NCBI GenBank assembly: GCA_913057955.1 | Contig: CAJXOB010000003.1 | Coordinates: forward strand, 1 to 64,000 | DNA from: an uncultured Gammaproteobacteria bacterium | Lineage (GTDB): Bacteria; Pseudomonadota; Gammaproteobacteria; PS1; Pseudothioglobaceae | DNA length: 64,000 nt | Direction: 5' to 3' | Part shown: positions 29,542 to 41,625 of the stretch, one piece after another | Layout: each line of letters begins with the position of its first letter | How positions within the stretch are numbered: position 1 is the stretch's first letter | Program-made: the position numbers and the translations under genes | The notes under the pieces: model-generated | Seen by the model: only the letters and a program-made list of their open reading frames with translations | The model's database searches: none | What the model was told of the DNA's origin: nothing

Positions 29542-31182
29542 ATGTCTAGAAATATCAGTTTATTGTCAGGAAAAAAAGACGATAAAAATAGCTTGTTTGG
29601 GAAGATTTCGGTTAGTCCAACAGATGCTAGTGACTCAAAGCTTGCAGCTGAATACAATTTAGGTGTTTCTACGGTTCATAGTACTAAAAGCTTCTATGAC
29701 TTTCTGAGTGAAGACTTTAAAAGTAAAAAAGCCTATGTATGTTCTGGAAGTGCCTGTCTTTGCAGGGGCACCCAAGATGTTGTTTCTGATAAGCTGAATC
29801 AAAAATTTGGAGAAGAGAACGTTGGTGAGATGATTTGCCTTGGAAGGTGTTATGAAAATAGTGCGTTTAACTTTAACGGTGAAAACTATTCAGGCGATGA
29901 CATTAATAAATTAGATCAAATCATTGCTGGAAAGCACACTAGTCCCGCTTACACAATGAAATCATTTTCAAATACTCCATTCTTAGTGGAAGAGAGTGTT
30001 TTCTCTACTTATGACCACTTTAAAGATTTACTTGAAGTATGTTTTGCAACGGATAAAGACGATTTAATAGCGTCTTTAAAAGACTCAGGGCTTCGTGGAC
30101 GAGGTGGCGCAGGATTTCCAACTGGAATGAAATGGGAGTTTTGTAAAGACCAAGAAGTTGCAACGAAGTATGTTGTGTGTAATGCTGATGAAGGGGACCC
30201 TGGAGCATTTTCTGATAGATATTTGATGGAAGAACAGCCACTTAAAGTTTTATTTGGTATGGTAATCTGCGCCTATATCATTGGCTCGAAACAAGGTTTT
30301 TTATATATTCGTGGTGAGTATCCTGAGTCAATTACTATTACGAACGATACGTTAGCAAAGCTTCGTGAACTAGGACTACTTGGCGATAATATTTTAGGCA
30401 CTGGGTTTGACTTTGATATGAATGTTGTTGAAGGTCAAGGTGCTTATATTTGTGGTGAAGAAACGGCACTAATTGCTTCGATAGAAGGTCGACGTGCAGA
30501 AGTTGATGTACGACCTCCTTTCCCAGTTGTTGAGGGTTTATACAAAAAACCAACTGTCGTTAATAATGTTGAAAGCTTAGCAGCGGTCGCTGCAATATTC
30601 AAACTTGGAAGCGAGGCTTACAAAACTATTGGAAACGGAAGATCATTAGGGACCAAATTAATTTCTCTAGATGGTTATTTCAATAATCCAGGCCTCTATG
30701 AAGTTGACTTGGGAACCCCAATTAGTTTTATTATCGATGAGATTGGCGGTGGTTTCAATGATGACATCAAAGCTTTACAGATTGGTGGCCCCCTAGGTGG
30801 GATTGTTCCAGTGGATATCTTAAAAACTCTAACGTTAGATTTTGAAGCTTTCTCTGAGGGCGGATTCTTACTTGGACATGCTAGTTTTGTATGCATTCCT
30901 AAGTCATTCTCTGCGGTCGAGTACGCGAAACACTTGTTTGCTTTTACTGCACATGAGTCATGTGGCAAATGCTTTCCTTGCAGATTAGGCTCTGTTCGTG
31001 GCAAAGAAATGCTAGAATCAGCTATAGAAGGTAAACAAAAATTTTCCGAAGAATTGATTTATGATTTATTAGAAACAATGGAGGTGGGATCGCTATGTGC
31101 ATTAGGTGGCGGCCTTCCTCTTGCAATTAAAAATTTACTCGAGCACTGTGGTGACGAGTTCCAACCTTTGATGGAGAAATAG
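29542..31182 (+). CDS. NAD-linked formate dehydrogenase beta subunit (NuoF-like with N-terminal 2Fe-2S thioredoxin-like domain)
   Basis: GLRGRGGAGFPTGMKWEF, CNADEGDPGAFSDR, ESCGKCFPCRLG; N-terminal CSGSACLCRGTQD...CLGRCYE. Confidence 0.93.
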   Translation: MSRNISLLSGKKDDKNSLFGKISVSPTDASDSKLAAEYNLGVSTVHSTKSFYDFLSEDFKSKKAYVCSGSACLCRGTQDVVSDKLNQKFGEENVGEMICLGRCYENSAFNFNGENYSGDDINKLDQIIAGKHTSPAYTMKSFSNTPFLVEESVFSTYDHFKDLLEVCFATDKDDLIASLKDSGLRGRGGAGFPTGMKWEFCKDQEVATKYVVCNADEGDPGAFSDRYLMEEQPLKVLFGMVICAYIIGSKQGFLYIRGEYPESITITNDTLAKLRELGLLGDNILGTGFDFDMNVVEGQGAYICGEETALIASIEGRRAEVDVRPPFPVVEGLYKKPTVVNNVESLAAVAAIFKLGSEAYKTIGNGRSLGTKLISLDGYFNNPGLYEVDLGTPISFIIDEIGGGFNDDIKALQIGGPLGGIVPVDILKTLTLDFEAFSEGGFLLGHASFVCIPKSFSAVEYAKHLFAFTAHESCGKCFPCRLGSVRGKEMLESAIEGKQKFSEELIYDLLETMEVGSLCALGGGLPLAIKNLLEHCGDEFQPLMEK

Positions 31183-31183
31183 T

Positions 31184-33898
31184 ATGTCAGAAAACCCGCA
31201 AGGTGTGTTTATTGATGATGTTGAGTTTCCGTTTGATGACTCATCATCTATTTTAGCGTTTACTGATAAGGCTCTTGGGGACAAGATTATTCCAACCCTT
31301 TGTAATGATGATAATCTTCAGCCATATGGAGCTTGCAGGGTTTGTTCTGTTGAGGTTCAACAATCAGAAGATGGACCAAAGAGAACAGTAGCATCTTGTC
31401 ATACGCCAATTGTTCCTGGTATGCGAATTCATACAAATTCTACAAGTATTAAAAAACTTCGTAAGAATATTGTTGAGCTGGTTTTAAGTGACCATCCACC
31501 CGATTGTTTGACTTGTGAGGTAAATGGTAACTGTGAATTACAAGATGTAGCAGCAAGTGTAGGCGTTCGCCAAATACGTTATGCAAAAGGTGAAAACCAT
31601 TGTGATCGTGAAAAAGATTTGTCCCATGCTTATATGAGGATGGATCTATCGAAGTGTATCAATTGCTCTAGATGTGTTCGTGCTTGTGACGAAGTTCAAG
31701 GTCAATTTACGTTGACGATGACAGGAAGAGGTTTTGAGTCACGTATCACAACAGATAATGACATGCTCTTTGGAGACTCTTCATGTGTCTCTTGTGGCGC
31801 TTGCGCACAAACTTGCCCAACATCAGCAATATCTGATGTATTCCAGTCAAAATCAGTTGAATCAGACAAAACTGTTAGAACGACATGTTCATATTGCGGC
31901 GTAGGTTGTAACCTAGAGGTTGCTGTAAAAAATGATGAAGTGCTATCAATTCGAGCACCACAAGATTCGGTTAATGCAGGGCATACTTGTTTAAAGGGGC
32001 GTTATGCATTTAAATTTTATAACCACGAAGACAGGCTAACATCGCCACTTATTAGAAAAAATGGAGAGTTGGTCCCTTGTTCTTGGGATGAAGCTTTAGA
32101 TTTCATTAAAGATAAATTTGAATCAATTAAAGAAAACCATGGTTCTGATGCGATCGCTGGTATTTCTTCGGCACGCTGTACTAATGAAGAAAACTATATG
32201 TTTCAAAAAATGATTCGTCAATTAGTTGGTACTAATAATATTGACTGTTGTGCTCGTGTTTGTCACTCGCCAACTGCTTGGGGAATGCAGCAAAGTTTTG
32301 GTACGGGTGCTGGGACTAACTCAACAGCCGATATACCTTTGGCTGACTGTATGATTGTTATTGGTGCAAATCCAACTTCCGCGCATCCTGTAACTGGCGC
32401 AAAAATTAAGCAGCAAGCCATGTCTGGGGCAACACTTATCGTGATTGATCCAGTTCGTACTGAGTTAGCTCGTATGGCAGATCATCACTTGCAGCTCAAA
32501 CCTGGAACAAATGTTGCAGTGTTAAATATGTTTCAGTATTTCATAGTAGAGGCTGGTCTTCTAGATCAAGAATTTATTACAGAGAGATGTGAGGGCGGTG
32601 AAGAGTTTATTGAGCAAATTAAAAAGCTTGATGTTGATGCAATGGCTGAAATCAGTGGCCTGGATAAACAAGACGTTAAAGCCGCGGCCCTAGCTTACGC
32701 TTCTGCAAAAAATGCTATGGAGTTCCATGGTTTAGGTGTTACTGAGCATTCTCAAGGCACAAAGACAGTTATGTTAATTTCAAATCTGGCAATGATGACA
32801 GGCAATCTTGGCCGTCCTGGTGTGGGCGTTAATCCACTTCGTGGTCAAAATAATGTTCAAGGTGCAGCTGATATGGGGTGTCAGCCACATCACGGACCAG
32901 GATACTTATGGATGGATCAAAAAGAAGTCCAAGATTTTTATGAAGATAAGCTCGGCCTCCCTTCTCCAACAACGGAAGGCAGAAAGATTCCTGAGATGTT
33001 TGATGGCGCAATAGATGGCTCCCTTAAAGCCTTATGGATTTTTGCTGAAGATGTTGTTCAGACCGATCCAAATACCCATCACGTGGTTAAAGCTATGCAA
33101 AGTCTTGACTTGTTAGTTGTTCAAGAAATCTTTATGAGTGAAACTGCCAAAATGGCTGACGTGGTTTTACCTGGCACAACTTTTCTTGAAAAAAGTGGCA
33201 CTTTTACAAATACCGAGAGACGAATTCAGCAGGTTAATGCAGCAGTTAAGCCTCTTCCAGGAACAAAAACAGATGGCCAAATAATTGTAGAAATGATGCG
33301 TAAGTTGGGCCTTGATCAGCCTGATTTCAGTGCTGAGCTTGTTTTAAAAGAAATAGCCAGTGTAGTTTCATTTTTTGAAGGTGTAACCTGGGAAGGTTTG
33401 GGCGCAAGTCCAATGGGCTTACAGTGGCCTGTTAATAAAAAAGGCGAAGATACTCAAATACTACACATTGGTGAATTTAAGCGTGGTAAGGGTAAATTTC
33501 ATTATCATGATTGGAAAGAAAGTGAAGAGCTTACTAAGCATAAGAACGAATATCCATTTATTCTCACTACCAGCCGTGAACTTCAACACTACAATTGTGC
33601 AACTATGACTAGGCGAACATCTAACGTAGAAATCTTGACAAAAGATGTGATTATGCTAAACCCAAAAGATGCAAGAGCGAAAGATCTTGCAACTGGTGAT
33701 CGTGCAACTTTGAAGTCTGATCGAGGTGAAATCACTCTTGACGTTGAGGTTACAGATCGGGTCAAAAAAGGCGTTATAAGAACCACTTTTCATTTTCCTG
33801 AAGTATTAATTAATGAAGTAACGAGCGCCGTTACTGATGAAGAAACTAAGTGTCCAGAATACAAAATTGTAGCTGTAGACATCTTAAAAGCTTCTTAG
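31184..33898 (+). CDS. Formate dehydrogenase alpha subunit (Mo/W-bisPGD, Cys-type)
   Basis: N-terminal Fe-S clusters, CSYCGVGCNLEV, CARVCHSPTAWGMQQSFGTGAGTNS (Cys ligand, no UGA). Confidence 0.95.
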   Translation: MSENPQGVFIDDVEFPFDDSSSILAFTDKALGDKIIPTLCNDDNLQPYGACRVCSVEVQQSEDGPKRTVASCHTPIVPGMRIHTNSTSIKKLRKNIVELVLSDHPPDCLTCEVNGNCELQDVAASVGVRQIRYAKGENHCDREKDLSHAYMRMDLSKCINCSRCVRACDEVQGQFTLTMTGRGFESRITTDNDMLFGDSSCVSCGACAQTCPTSAISDVFQSKSVESDKTVRTTCSYCGVGCNLEVAVKNDEVLSIRAPQDSVNAGHTCLKGRYAFKFYNHEDRLTSPLIRKNGELVPCSWDEALDFIKDKFESIKENHGSDAIAGISSARCTNEENYMFQKMIRQLVGTNNIDCCARVCHSPTAWGMQQSFGTGAGTNSTADIPLADCMIVIGANPTSAHPVTGAKIKQQAMSGATLIVIDPVRTELARMADHHLQLKPGTNVAVLNMFQYFIVEAGLLDQEFITERCEGGEEFIEQIKKLDVDAMAEISGLDKQDVKAAALAYASAKNAMEFHGLGVTEHSQGTKTVMLISNLAMMTGNLGRPGVGVNPLRGQNNVQGAADMGCQPHHGPGYLWMDQKEVQDFYEDKLGLPSPTTEGRKIPEMFDGAIDGSLKALWIFAEDVVQTDPNTHHVVKAMQSLDLLVVQEIFMSETAKMADVVLPGTTFLEKSGTFTNTERRIQQVNAAVKPLPGTKTDGQIIVEMMRKLGLDQPDFSAELVLKEIASVVSFFEGVTWEGLGASPMGLQWPVNKKGEDTQILHIGEFKRGKGKFHYHDWKESEELTKHKNEYPFILTTSRELQHYNCATMTRRTSNVEILTKDVIMLNPKDARAKDLATGDRATLKSDRGEITLDVEVTDRVKKGVIRTTFHFPEVLINEVTSAVTDEETKCPEYKIVAVDILKAS

Positions 33899-33909
33899 TA
33901 GATTATATG

Positions 33910-33951
33910 AAGTGAGCCTTTATGGCTCACTTTAAGGCGCTTAATAGCGCC
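33910..33951. terminator. Two adjacent hairpins between convergent fdhA-like and ppsR
   Basis: AAGTGAGCC-TTTAT-GGCTCACTT and GGCGC-TTAATA-GCGCC; the second overlaps the ppsR stop. Confidence 0.7.
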
Positions 33952-34753
33952 TTTCCAGCTTACTTTTTTGTAGTATCCGGCCCGCGATTTCTTCAATCGA
34001 GATGTGACTTGTGTCTATAAAAGGCACAGCATTTTGAACATACATATCTTCTGCTCTTCTAACTTCCCTTTGACACTGTTCAATAGAGGCATAGCCACTG
34101 TTAGATCTCCTCTCATCTCTTATGTTCTGAAGTCGAATCGGATTGATGCTTAACCCGTAAAGCTTGTTTTTAAATGGTTTTAAAACACTCGGAAGTTTAA
34201 CTGAATCTAAGTCCTCATCTATTAATGGGTAATTAGCAGCATATATTCCATATTGAAGCGCTAAAAAAAGACATGTAGGTGTCTTACCTGATCTTGATAC
34301 ACCAGTAAGAATTATGTCGGCATGCTCATAGTTTTTTGTGGATAACCCGTCATCATTGTTGAGTGCAAAATTGATACTATCAATTCGACCTGAGTATGTA
34401 TTTTTATTTCCTACCCCATGAGAAAGTCCCATTTCATGAGATGATTTAGTCTCTAGAGTATTTTCCATTTTTGAGATAAAGGTTTCAAAAAAATCAAAAA
34501 TAATTCCTCCACTATTTTCAAGCAGATGCGCATATTCAGCTGATACTTGGGTACTGAAAATCAAAGCAGGCACGCCATCAGTTTCTGAGGCTTCTTTAAT
34601 TAATAAGGCAGCTGTCTGAGCTTTTTTGTGTGTATCTATAAATGCGAGATTAACCCTCTTAAAATTTATTTCAGGAAATTGTGTAAGAAGGCTGTTGCCA
34701 AGTGCTTCAGCTGTAATACCAGTTCTATCTGAAATAAAAAATACAGTTCTCAT
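33941..34753 (-). CDS. ppsR: PEP synthetase regulatory protein (kinase/pyrophosphorylase)
   Basis: FFISDRTGITAEALGNSLLTQFP, ILTGVSRSGKTPTCLFLA. Confidence 0.95.
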   Translation of the reverse strand: MRTVFFISDRTGITAEALGNSLLTQFPEINFKRVNLAFIDTHKKAQTAALLIKEASETDGVPALIFSTQVSAEYAHLLENSGGIIFDFFETFISKMENTLETKSSHEMGLSHGVGNKNTYSGRIDSINFALNNDDGLSTKNYEHADIILTGVSRSGKTPTCLFLALQYGIYAANYPLIDEDLDSVKLPSVLKPFKNKLYGLSINPIRLQNIRDERRSNSGYASIEQCQREVRRAEDMYVQNAVPFIDTSHISIEEIAGRILQKSKLERRY

Positions 34754-34762
34754 ATTGATGTT

Positions 34763-37126
34763 TTAAAGCTTGCCAAGTTTATTCCAAGTTTCAACCACAG
34801 TATCAGGGTTGAGTGAGATGCTAGTTATCTCTTGTTTTAGCAGCCACTCTGCAAAATCAATATGATCTGAAGGTCCTTGACCGCATATACCAATATACTT
34901 TCCCTGACGATGACATGCCTCAATGGCCATAGTAATCAATTTTTTAACTGCATCATTTCTTTCATCAAATCCTTCGGCTATTAGGCCGGAGTCTCTATCC
35001 ATACCAAGTGTTAATTGTGTTAAATCATTTGAGCCAATAGAGAAGCCATCAAAATATTGTAAAAAATCTTCGGCTATAATAGCATTTGATGGAAGTTCAC
35101 ACATCATGATTATTCTTAAACCATCTTTTCCTCGCTCCAGTCCATTCTCTTTTAAGAGTTCAATTACTTTTGAAGCTTCAGAGGTTGTTCGAACGAAAGG
35201 AATCATTATTTCAACATTTTTAAAACCCATTTCATTTCTAACATTTTTAATTGCAAGACACTCTAGTTCAAAGCACTCTCTAAAATCTGAAGAGATATAT
35301 CGTGATGCACCCCGAAAGCCAATCATTGGATTTTCTTCATGTGGCTCATATAGCTCACCTGCAAATAAATTTGAATATTCATTAGATTTAAAATCAGACA
35401 TTCTAATAATTACTGGCGACTTGGAAAAGCTCGCAGCAATTGTTGAAATGCCTTCTGTTAATTTCTGAATATAAAAATCTATAGGAGATTTATAGCAAGC
35501 GGTTCTTTTTTGAATTTCATCTTTGAGATCTTCTGGAAGTTTGTCAAATTCAAGTAAGGCTTTCGGGTGAATACCGATTGTATTATTAATAATAAATTCG
35601 AGTCTAGCAAGACCTACTCCCGCATTTGGAATACTTGAAAAATCAAATGCTCTTGAGGGATTACCCACATTCATCATAATTTTTACAGGAATCTCTGGCA
35701 GTCTACTTACTTCAGAATATGTGTGCTCAAATTTTAAGCTTCCTTTATAAACTTTTCCTGTATCCCCTTCAGCACAAGATGCCGTAATCACTTCAGAATC
35801 TTTAAGTATTTCAGTTGCATTGCCTGTACCAACAATTGCCGGCACTCCAAGTTCCCTTGCGATAATTGCTGCATGACATGTTCTTCCGCCGCGGTTTGTA
35901 ATAATTGCAGAAGCTAGTTTCATCACAGGCTCCCAGTCTGGGTCCGTCATATCAGTTACTAGAACATCACCCTTACTAACCAAGTTCATTTCAGATAAGC
36001 TGTTGATTATTCTGATTTTACCGGTTCCAATTTTCTGACCAATTGCGCGACCTTCTATAAGAATTTCAGAGGTTTCAAGAAGCTTATAACGCTCAATTTT
36101 CTGAGAACTTTGTCGACTTTTAACAGTTTCAGGTCTTGCTTGAACAATATAGATTTTTCCATCAGATCCATCAAGAGCCCATTCAATATCCATTGCCCTT
36201 CCATAATGCGTCTCAATTTTCATTGCATATTCAGCAAGCTCTTCAATTTGAGCATCATTTAAACTAAATTTTAGGCGTTCTTGAGCGCCCACTTCAGTAG
36301 TTGTAACTGGTGAGCTTGATTTTGCATCTGAATAAATCATTTTTATTGACTTAGAGCCAAGACTTCTAGACAAAATGGCTGGCTTTCCTGATTTTAGTGT
36401 TGGTTTATGAACATAAAATTCATCTGGGTTTACAGAGCCCTGAACGACAGTTTCGCCCAATCCATAAGCAGAGGTAATAAATACAACATCATCGAATCCA
36501 GATTCAGTATCAAGAGTAAACATGACACCGCTTGCTCCGATGTCACTTCTAACCATTTGCTGGACTCCGGCAGAAAGGGAAACCATTTCATGTTCAAAAC
36601 CCTGGTGAACTCTATAAGAAATGGCTCTATCGTTGTAGAGTGATGCAAATACTTTTTTGATAGAGCTTAAAATATCATCGATACCGCTAACATTCAGATA
36701 AGTTTCCTGTTGACCGGCAAAAGACGCTTCAGGCAAGTCTTCTGCAGTTGCCGATGAGCGAACCGCAAAAGTTACAGAAGGGCCATATTTCTCAGTTAAT
36801 TTTTGATAACTTTCAACAATAGATTTGTGAAGATCTTCGGGAAATGGAGACTCTTCAACCCACTGACGAATTAATGCGCCAGTTTTGGTGAGTTCTTTAA
36901 TGTTAGTTATATCAAGCGAAACTAGAAGCTTATTAATTTTAATTTTTAAATTTGAATGATGTAAAAAGGATTCAAACGCCTCAGCCGTTGTCGCAAAGCC
37001 TCCAGGAACTCTAACGCCTTGAGAGCTAAGTCCACTAATCATTTCACCTAGAGAAGCATTTTTGCCTCCAACTTTTTCAACATCGGACATGCCAACATCA
37101 TCCAGCCAGATTACGTTTTCAAACAT
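34763..37126 (-). CDS. ppsA: Phosphoenolpyruvate synthase
   Basis: [54 protein letters not shown]. Confidence 0.97.
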   Translation of the reverse strand: MFENVIWLDDVGMSDVEKVGGKNASLGEMISGLSSQGVRVPGGFATTAEAFESFLHHSNLKIKINKLLVSLDITNIKELTKTGALIRQWVEESPFPEDLHKSIVESYQKLTEKYGPSVTFAVRSSATAEDLPEASFAGQQETYLNVSGIDDILSSIKKVFASLYNDRAISYRVHQGFEHEMVSLSAGVQQMVRSDIGASGVMFTLDTESGFDDVVFITSAYGLGETVVQGSVNPDEFYVHKPTLKSGKPAILSRSLGSKSIKMIYSDAKSSSPVTTTEVGAQERLKFSLNDAQIEELAEYAMKIETHYGRAMDIEWALDGSDGKIYIVQARPETVKSRQSSQKIERYKLLETSEILIEGRAIGQKIGTGKIRIINSLSEMNLVSKGDVLVTDMTDPDWEPVMKLASAIITNRGGRTCHAAIIARELGVPAIVGTGNATEILKDSEVITASCAEGDTGKVYKGSLKFEHTYSEVSRLPEIPVKIMMNVGNPSRAFDFSSIPNAGVGLARLEFIINNTIGIHPKALLEFDKLPEDLKDEIQKRTACYKSPIDFYIQKLTEGISTIAASFSKSPVIIRMSDFKSNEYSNLFAGELYEPHEENPMIGFRGASRYISSDFRECFELECLAIKNVRNEMGFKNVEIMIPFVRTTSEASKVIELLKENGLERGKDGLRIIMMCELPSNAIIAEDFLQYFDGFSIGSNDLTQLTLGMDRDSGLIAEGFDERNDAVKKLITMAIEACHRQGKYIGICGQGPSDHIDFAEWLLKQEITSISLNPDTVVETWNKLGKL

Positions 37127-37416
37127 TAAAATCCTTATATATTAGTTTATTAGCTCAAGGTTTGATGAAGTAGCATCCATTTTGACACAAAATGTAATAC
37201 AAGAGTTTTTCATCAAAAGTATAATTTTAATACATTAAAAATGAAGTGGATTATAGATTGTTAAGTATTTCATTTTTTAATCATAATTTGATAATGATAC
37301 TATATTGCAATTGAATATTATTCCTTCTAATTGCTTTAATGCCGGCTTTTTGACGATAGAAAAGTACAAAAAAAATGTATAATTTATGGTTCACAATATT
37401 TTCAGGGGTTTAAATA

Positions 37417-39405
37417 ATGGCGACACAAATTGAATTAGCAAATGCTATCCGAGCCTTGAGCATGGATGCTGTGCAAAAAGCAAACTCCGGACACCCCGGT
37501 GCACCAATGGGGATGGCTGATATTGCTGAGGTTTTATGGAATAAACATTTAAAGTTTAATCCATCAAATTCAAATTGGTCAGACAGAGATCGATTTGTTC
37601 TTTCAAATGGCCATGGATCAATGCTTATCTACTCTTTGTTGCATTTGACTGGTTTCGATTTAAGTATTGATGATCTTAAGGGTTTTCGTCAACTTCACTC
37701 CAAAACACCTGGACATCCAGAATATGGTTATGCAGATGGAGTAGAAACAACAACAGGCCCATTAGGACAAGGTATTTGTAATGCTGTTGGCATGGCAATT
37801 GCGGAAAGAACTCTTGCTGCTCAGTTTAATAAGCCAGGGCATTCTATTGTAGATCATCATACGTACGCTTTTATGGGTGATGGCTGCCTTATGGAGGGAT
37901 TGTCGCATGAATCTTGCGCAATGGCTGGAACCCTTGGATTGGGGAAATTAATAGCGTTCTGGGATGACAATGATATTTCAATTGATGGACATATTGGTGA
38001 TTGGATGGAAAAAGGCGTTTCTGGCCGGTTTAAGTCATACAATTGGCATGTTATATCTGACGTTGATGGCCATGATCCTGAGGCAATCAATGCTGCTATA
38101 GTTGAAGCTAAAGCAATGAATGATAGGCCTTCGTTAATTTGTACTCGCACTGTAATTGGTTTTGGCTCTCCTAATCTAGCAGGGTCTCATAACGTCCATG
38201 GCGCAGCTTTGGGTGAAGAGGAGGTCGCAAAAACACGAGAAAAACTTGGTTGGAATTATGGGCCATTCGAGATTCCTGATGAGATTTATGAGGGGTGGAA
38301 TCATAAAACTGAAGGTGCGGAAGCAGAAGATGAGTGGAATGAAAGATTTAAAGCTTACAGCGTTGCCTTTCCGAGTGAAGCCGCTGAATTTGAACGTCGA
38401 ATTTCTGGGAAGCTGCCCGATAATTTTGGCTCAAAAATGGATGATTATATTGCCAAAACACAGCAAGATATGCCTAATATAGCATCAAGAAAAGCATCAC
38501 AAAATACAATCGAAGCTATGGGCCCTATAGTCCCTGAATTATTTGGTGGATCTGCCGATTTAACTGGCTCAAATTTGACCAATTGGTCTGGAAGTGTTGT
38601 AGTCAATGCTGAAAATGCAAATGGAAACTATATTTCCTGGGGAGTCCGTGAATTTGGTATGGCGGCAATGATGAATGGAATGGTTTTGCATGGCGGCCTT
38701 AAAGTTTATGGCGCAACATTTCTTATGTTTATGGAATATATGAGAAATGCCCTTCGAATGTCTGCAATGATGAAGATTGGAACAATTTTTGTTTATACAC
38801 ATGATTCAATTGGTCTTGGTGAAGATGGTCCAACGCATCAAGCAGTCGAGCAGATAGCAACTATGCGGGTTATACCTAACTTTCAAACTTGGCGGGCATG
38901 CGATGCCATTGAGTCTGCAGTATCATGGAAGGTTGCTATGTTAAGAGGTGATGCGCCTACAGCATTAATTTTCTCCAGACAAAACTTAACTCCAATGGAG
39001 CGAACTATTGATCAGGTTAACAATATTGAGAAAGGCGGATATATACTTAAAGATTGTAGTGGAGATGCTGACATAATTTTAATTGCTACTGGCTCAGAGG
39101 TTTCGTTGGCAGTTGATGCGGCAACAATGATGAGCGATAAAAAAGTTCGTGTTGTGTCAATGCCTTCAACAAATGCGTTTGATGACCAAGATCAAGGATA
39201 TAAGGATTCAGTATTAACGCCTGGAGTTAAGCGTGTTGCTATAGAAGCTGGCGTTGCAGAGTCATGGTACAAATATGTAGGTCTTGAGGGAGGCATAGTT
39301 TCGATGACCACTTACGGGGAGTCAGCGCCTGCTGGAGAGCTATTTAAACATTTTGGGTTTACTGTAGATAACGTAATTTCCACTGTTGATAGAGTTTTAA
39401 GTTAA
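37417..39405 (+). CDS. tkt: Transketolase
   Basis: [47 protein letters not shown]. Confidence 0.97.
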   Translation: MATQIELANAIRALSMDAVQKANSGHPGAPMGMADIAEVLWNKHLKFNPSNSNWSDRDRFVLSNGHGSMLIYSLLHLTGFDLSIDDLKGFRQLHSKTPGHPEYGYADGVETTTGPLGQGICNAVGMAIAERTLAAQFNKPGHSIVDHHTYAFMGDGCLMEGLSHESCAMAGTLGLGKLIAFWDDNDISIDGHIGDWMEKGVSGRFKSYNWHVISDVDGHDPEAINAAIVEAKAMNDRPSLICTRTVIGFGSPNLAGSHNVHGAALGEEEVAKTREKLGWNYGPFEIPDEIYEGWNHKTEGAEAEDEWNERFKAYSVAFPSEAAEFERRISGKLPDNFGSKMDDYIAKTQQDMPNIASRKASQNTIEAMGPIVPELFGGSADLTGSNLTNWSGSVVVNAENANGNYISWGVREFGMAAMMNGMVLHGGLKVYGATFLMFMEYMRNALRMSAMMKIGTIFVYTHDSIGLGEDGPTHQAVEQIATMRVIPNFQTWRACDAIESAVSWKVAMLRGDAPTALIFSRQNLTPMERTIDQVNNIEKGGYILKDCSGDADIILIATGSEVSLAVDAATMMSDKKVRVVSMPSTNAFDDQDQGYKDSVLTPGVKRVAIEAGVAESWYKYVGLEGGIVSMTTYGESAPAGELFKHFGFTVDNVISTVDRVLS

Positions 39406-39426
39406 TTTTTTTTATAGGAGTTTGAT

Positions 39427-40425
39427 ATGACAATAAAAGTTGGAATTAATGGTTTTGGTCGAATTGGTCGAATGGTTTTTCGTGCAATTGATAAGGACTT
39501 TGATAATTTAGAAGTAGTCGGAATTAACGACCTACTTGATAATGATTATCTATCTTATATGCTGAAATATGATTCAGTGCATGGAAGGTTTGGTAAAGAT
39601 GTCGAAGTAGAGGGAAATAATTTTGTCATTGATGGAAAAAAAATTCGATTAACTGCCGAGCGAAATCCTGCAGATTTAAAGTGGGGTGATATTGGAGCAG
39701 ACTTAGTTATTGACTGTACTGGTTTTTTCTTAACGGAAGAGGGTTGTCAGGCACATATTGATGCAGGCGCTAAAAAAGTAATACAGTCAGCCCCTTCTAA
39801 AGACGCTACGCCAATGTTTGTGTATGGCGTTAACCATGAATTATATGATGGTCAGTCCATAATATCAGCTGCATCATGCACTACAAATTGCTTGGCTCCA
39901 ATTGCCAAGGTACTTAATGATGCATGGGGTATTAAGCGCGGTTTGATGACTACGGTCCACGCTGCAACTGCCACTCAAAAAGCTGTTGATAGCCCTTCTA
40001 TGAAAGACTGGCGAGGTGGTCGAGGTATATTAGAGAATATTATTCCTTCATCAACGGGCGCTGCTAAAGCGGTTGGTAAGGTACTACCGGAACTTAACGG
40101 TAAGTTGACTGGGATGGCTTTTAGAGTGCCTACTTCCGATGTTTCAGTTGTGGATTTAACTGCTGAGTTGAATAATGAGTCTGATTATGAAGCAATTTGC
40201 GCTGCAATGAAGGTGGCTTCTGAGGGCTCAATGAAAGGCGTTTTAGGCTATACAGATGAAAAAGTTGTTTCGACAGATTTTGTTGGCAGTACTTACGCTT
40301 CAATCTTTGATGCAGAGGCAGGCATGTCAATGGACTCTACATTTGTTAAAATAGTCTCTTGGTATGATAATGAGTATAGTTATACTTGCAACTTGTTGCG
40401 TTTAGCTGGACACATTTCACAATAG
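39427..40425 (+). CDS. gap: Glyceraldehyde-3-phosphate dehydrogenase
   Basis: [38 protein letters not shown]. Confidence 0.98.
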   Translation: MTIKVGINGFGRIGRMVFRAIDKDFDNLEVVGINDLLDNDYLSYMLKYDSVHGRFGKDVEVEGNNFVIDGKKIRLTAERNPADLKWGDIGADLVIDCTGFFLTEEGCQAHIDAGAKKVIQSAPSKDATPMFVYGVNHELYDGQSIISAASCTTNCLAPIAKVLNDAWGIKRGLMTTVHAATATQKAVDSPSMKDWRGGRGILENIIPSSTGAAKAVGKVLPELNGKLTGMAFRVPTSDVSVVDLTAELNNESDYEAICAAMKVASEGSMKGVLGYTDEKVVSTDFVGSTYASIFDAEAGMSMDSTFVKIVSWYDNEYSYTCNLLRLAGHISQ

Positions 40426-40449
40426 TTTAAATTTGATTTGGGGTATTTA

Positions 40450-41625
40450 ATGAATTTACTTAAGATGACTGATCTTGATTTAAGTGGAAAGAGAGTTTTA
40501 ATTAGGCAAGATTTAAATGTCCCAATAAAGAATGGCGAGGTAACAAGTGATAAGCGAATTTTAGCCTCATTGCCAACTATTATTCATGCGCTTAAAGCTG
40601 GCGCTAAGGTTATGATAATGTCACACCTTGGAAGACCAAATGCTGGAGAGTTTGATGAAAAATATTCACTTAAGCCAGTAGCTAAGCATCTCTCTGTTTT
40701 ACTAGGGCAGCCAGTAACTCTTGAGTCAAACTGGCTTGATGGTGTTGAGATGAATTTCGGTGAAGTTATCCTTTGTGAAAATGTCAGATTTAATGAAGGT
40801 GAAAAAGAAAATGATGAGTCCTTGTCAAGACAAATGGCATCTTTGTGCGACGTTTGTGTTCAAGATGCTTTTGGGACTGCACATAGAGCACACGCTTCAA
40901 CCTATGGTGTTGCTGAGTTTGCGCCGATTGCTTGCGCCGGACCTCTACTCGTAGGTGAGCTTGAAGCCCTTGGGAAAGCGCTTGAAAACCCAAAAAGACC
41001 AATGGTTGCAATTGTTGGAGGATCAAAAGTGTCAACTAAATTAACGGTACTAGACGCGCTTTCTAAGATTGTTGATCAGTTAGTGGTTGGTGGCGGTATT
41101 GCGAATACATTTATTGCAGCTCAAGGTCATAGTGTTGGTCAGTCTTTGTGTGAGCATGACCTCATTCCTACAGCCCAAGCATTAATGCAGCATTGTGAAA
41201 TTCCAATCCCTGGTGATGTAATTTGTGGAAAAGAATTCTCTGAATTTTCAGTCGCAGAAACTAAAAATTCAAGCGGCATTGCTTCTGATGATATGATTTT
41301 TGATATTGGTCCTAATTCCACTGCTGAGTTATGTGAAATTATGAAAAATGCTGGAACAATTGTTTGGAATGGACCTGTAGGTGTATTTGAATTTGATCAG
41401 TTTGCAAATGGTACTGAGAAAATAGCACATGCGATTGCAGAGTCAGATGCTTTTTCAATTGCTGGTGGCGGTGATACCTTGGCCGCTGTTAGTAAATTTA
41501 ATATCGAAGATAAAATATCCTATATTTCAACAGGCGGAGGCGCATTTTTAGAGTTTTTAGAGGGCAAAAAACTTCCAGTTGTTGAAGTATTAGAGAAAAG
41601 AATGCAGGAGCAAAATAATCAATAG
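40450..41625 (+). CDS. pgk: Phosphoglycerate kinase
   Basis: [48 protein letters not shown] 40450. Confidence 0.98.
   Translation: MNLLKMTDLDLSGKRVLIRQDLNVPIKNGEVTSDKRILASLPTIIHALKAGAKVMIMSHLGRPNAGEFDEKYSLKPVAKHLSVLLGQPVTLESNWLDGVEMNFGEVILCENVRFNEGEKENDESLSRQMASLCDVCVQDAFGTAHRAHASTYGVAEFAPIACAGPLLVGELEALGKALENPKRPMVAIVGGSKVSTKLTVLDALSKIVDQLVVGGGIANTFIAAQGHSVGQSLCEHDLIPTAQALMQHCEIPIPGDVICGKEFSEFSVAETKNSSGIASDDMIFDIGPNSTAELCEIMKNAGTIVWNGPVGVFEFDQFANGTEKIAHAIAESDAFSIAGGGDTLAAVSKFNIEDKISYISTGGGAFLEFLEGKKLPVVEVLEKRMQEQNNQ

Noticed and set aside
29200-31004. Several minus-strand ORFs (29200-29517, 30020-30241, 30338-30553, 30696-31004) within fdhD/fdhB
   Set aside because: All are shadow ORFs opposite conserved coding sequence with no recognisable domains.
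34923-35468. 181-aa plus-strand ORF inside ppsA
   Set aside because: Antisense to the strongly supported ppsA coding frame; low-complexity Ser/Ile/Phe-rich translation typical of antisense ORFs; no start context.
37340-37390. TTGACG...TATAAT promoter upstream of tkt
   Set aside because: The spacer is about 22 nt, too long for a standard sigma70 promoter; not annotated.
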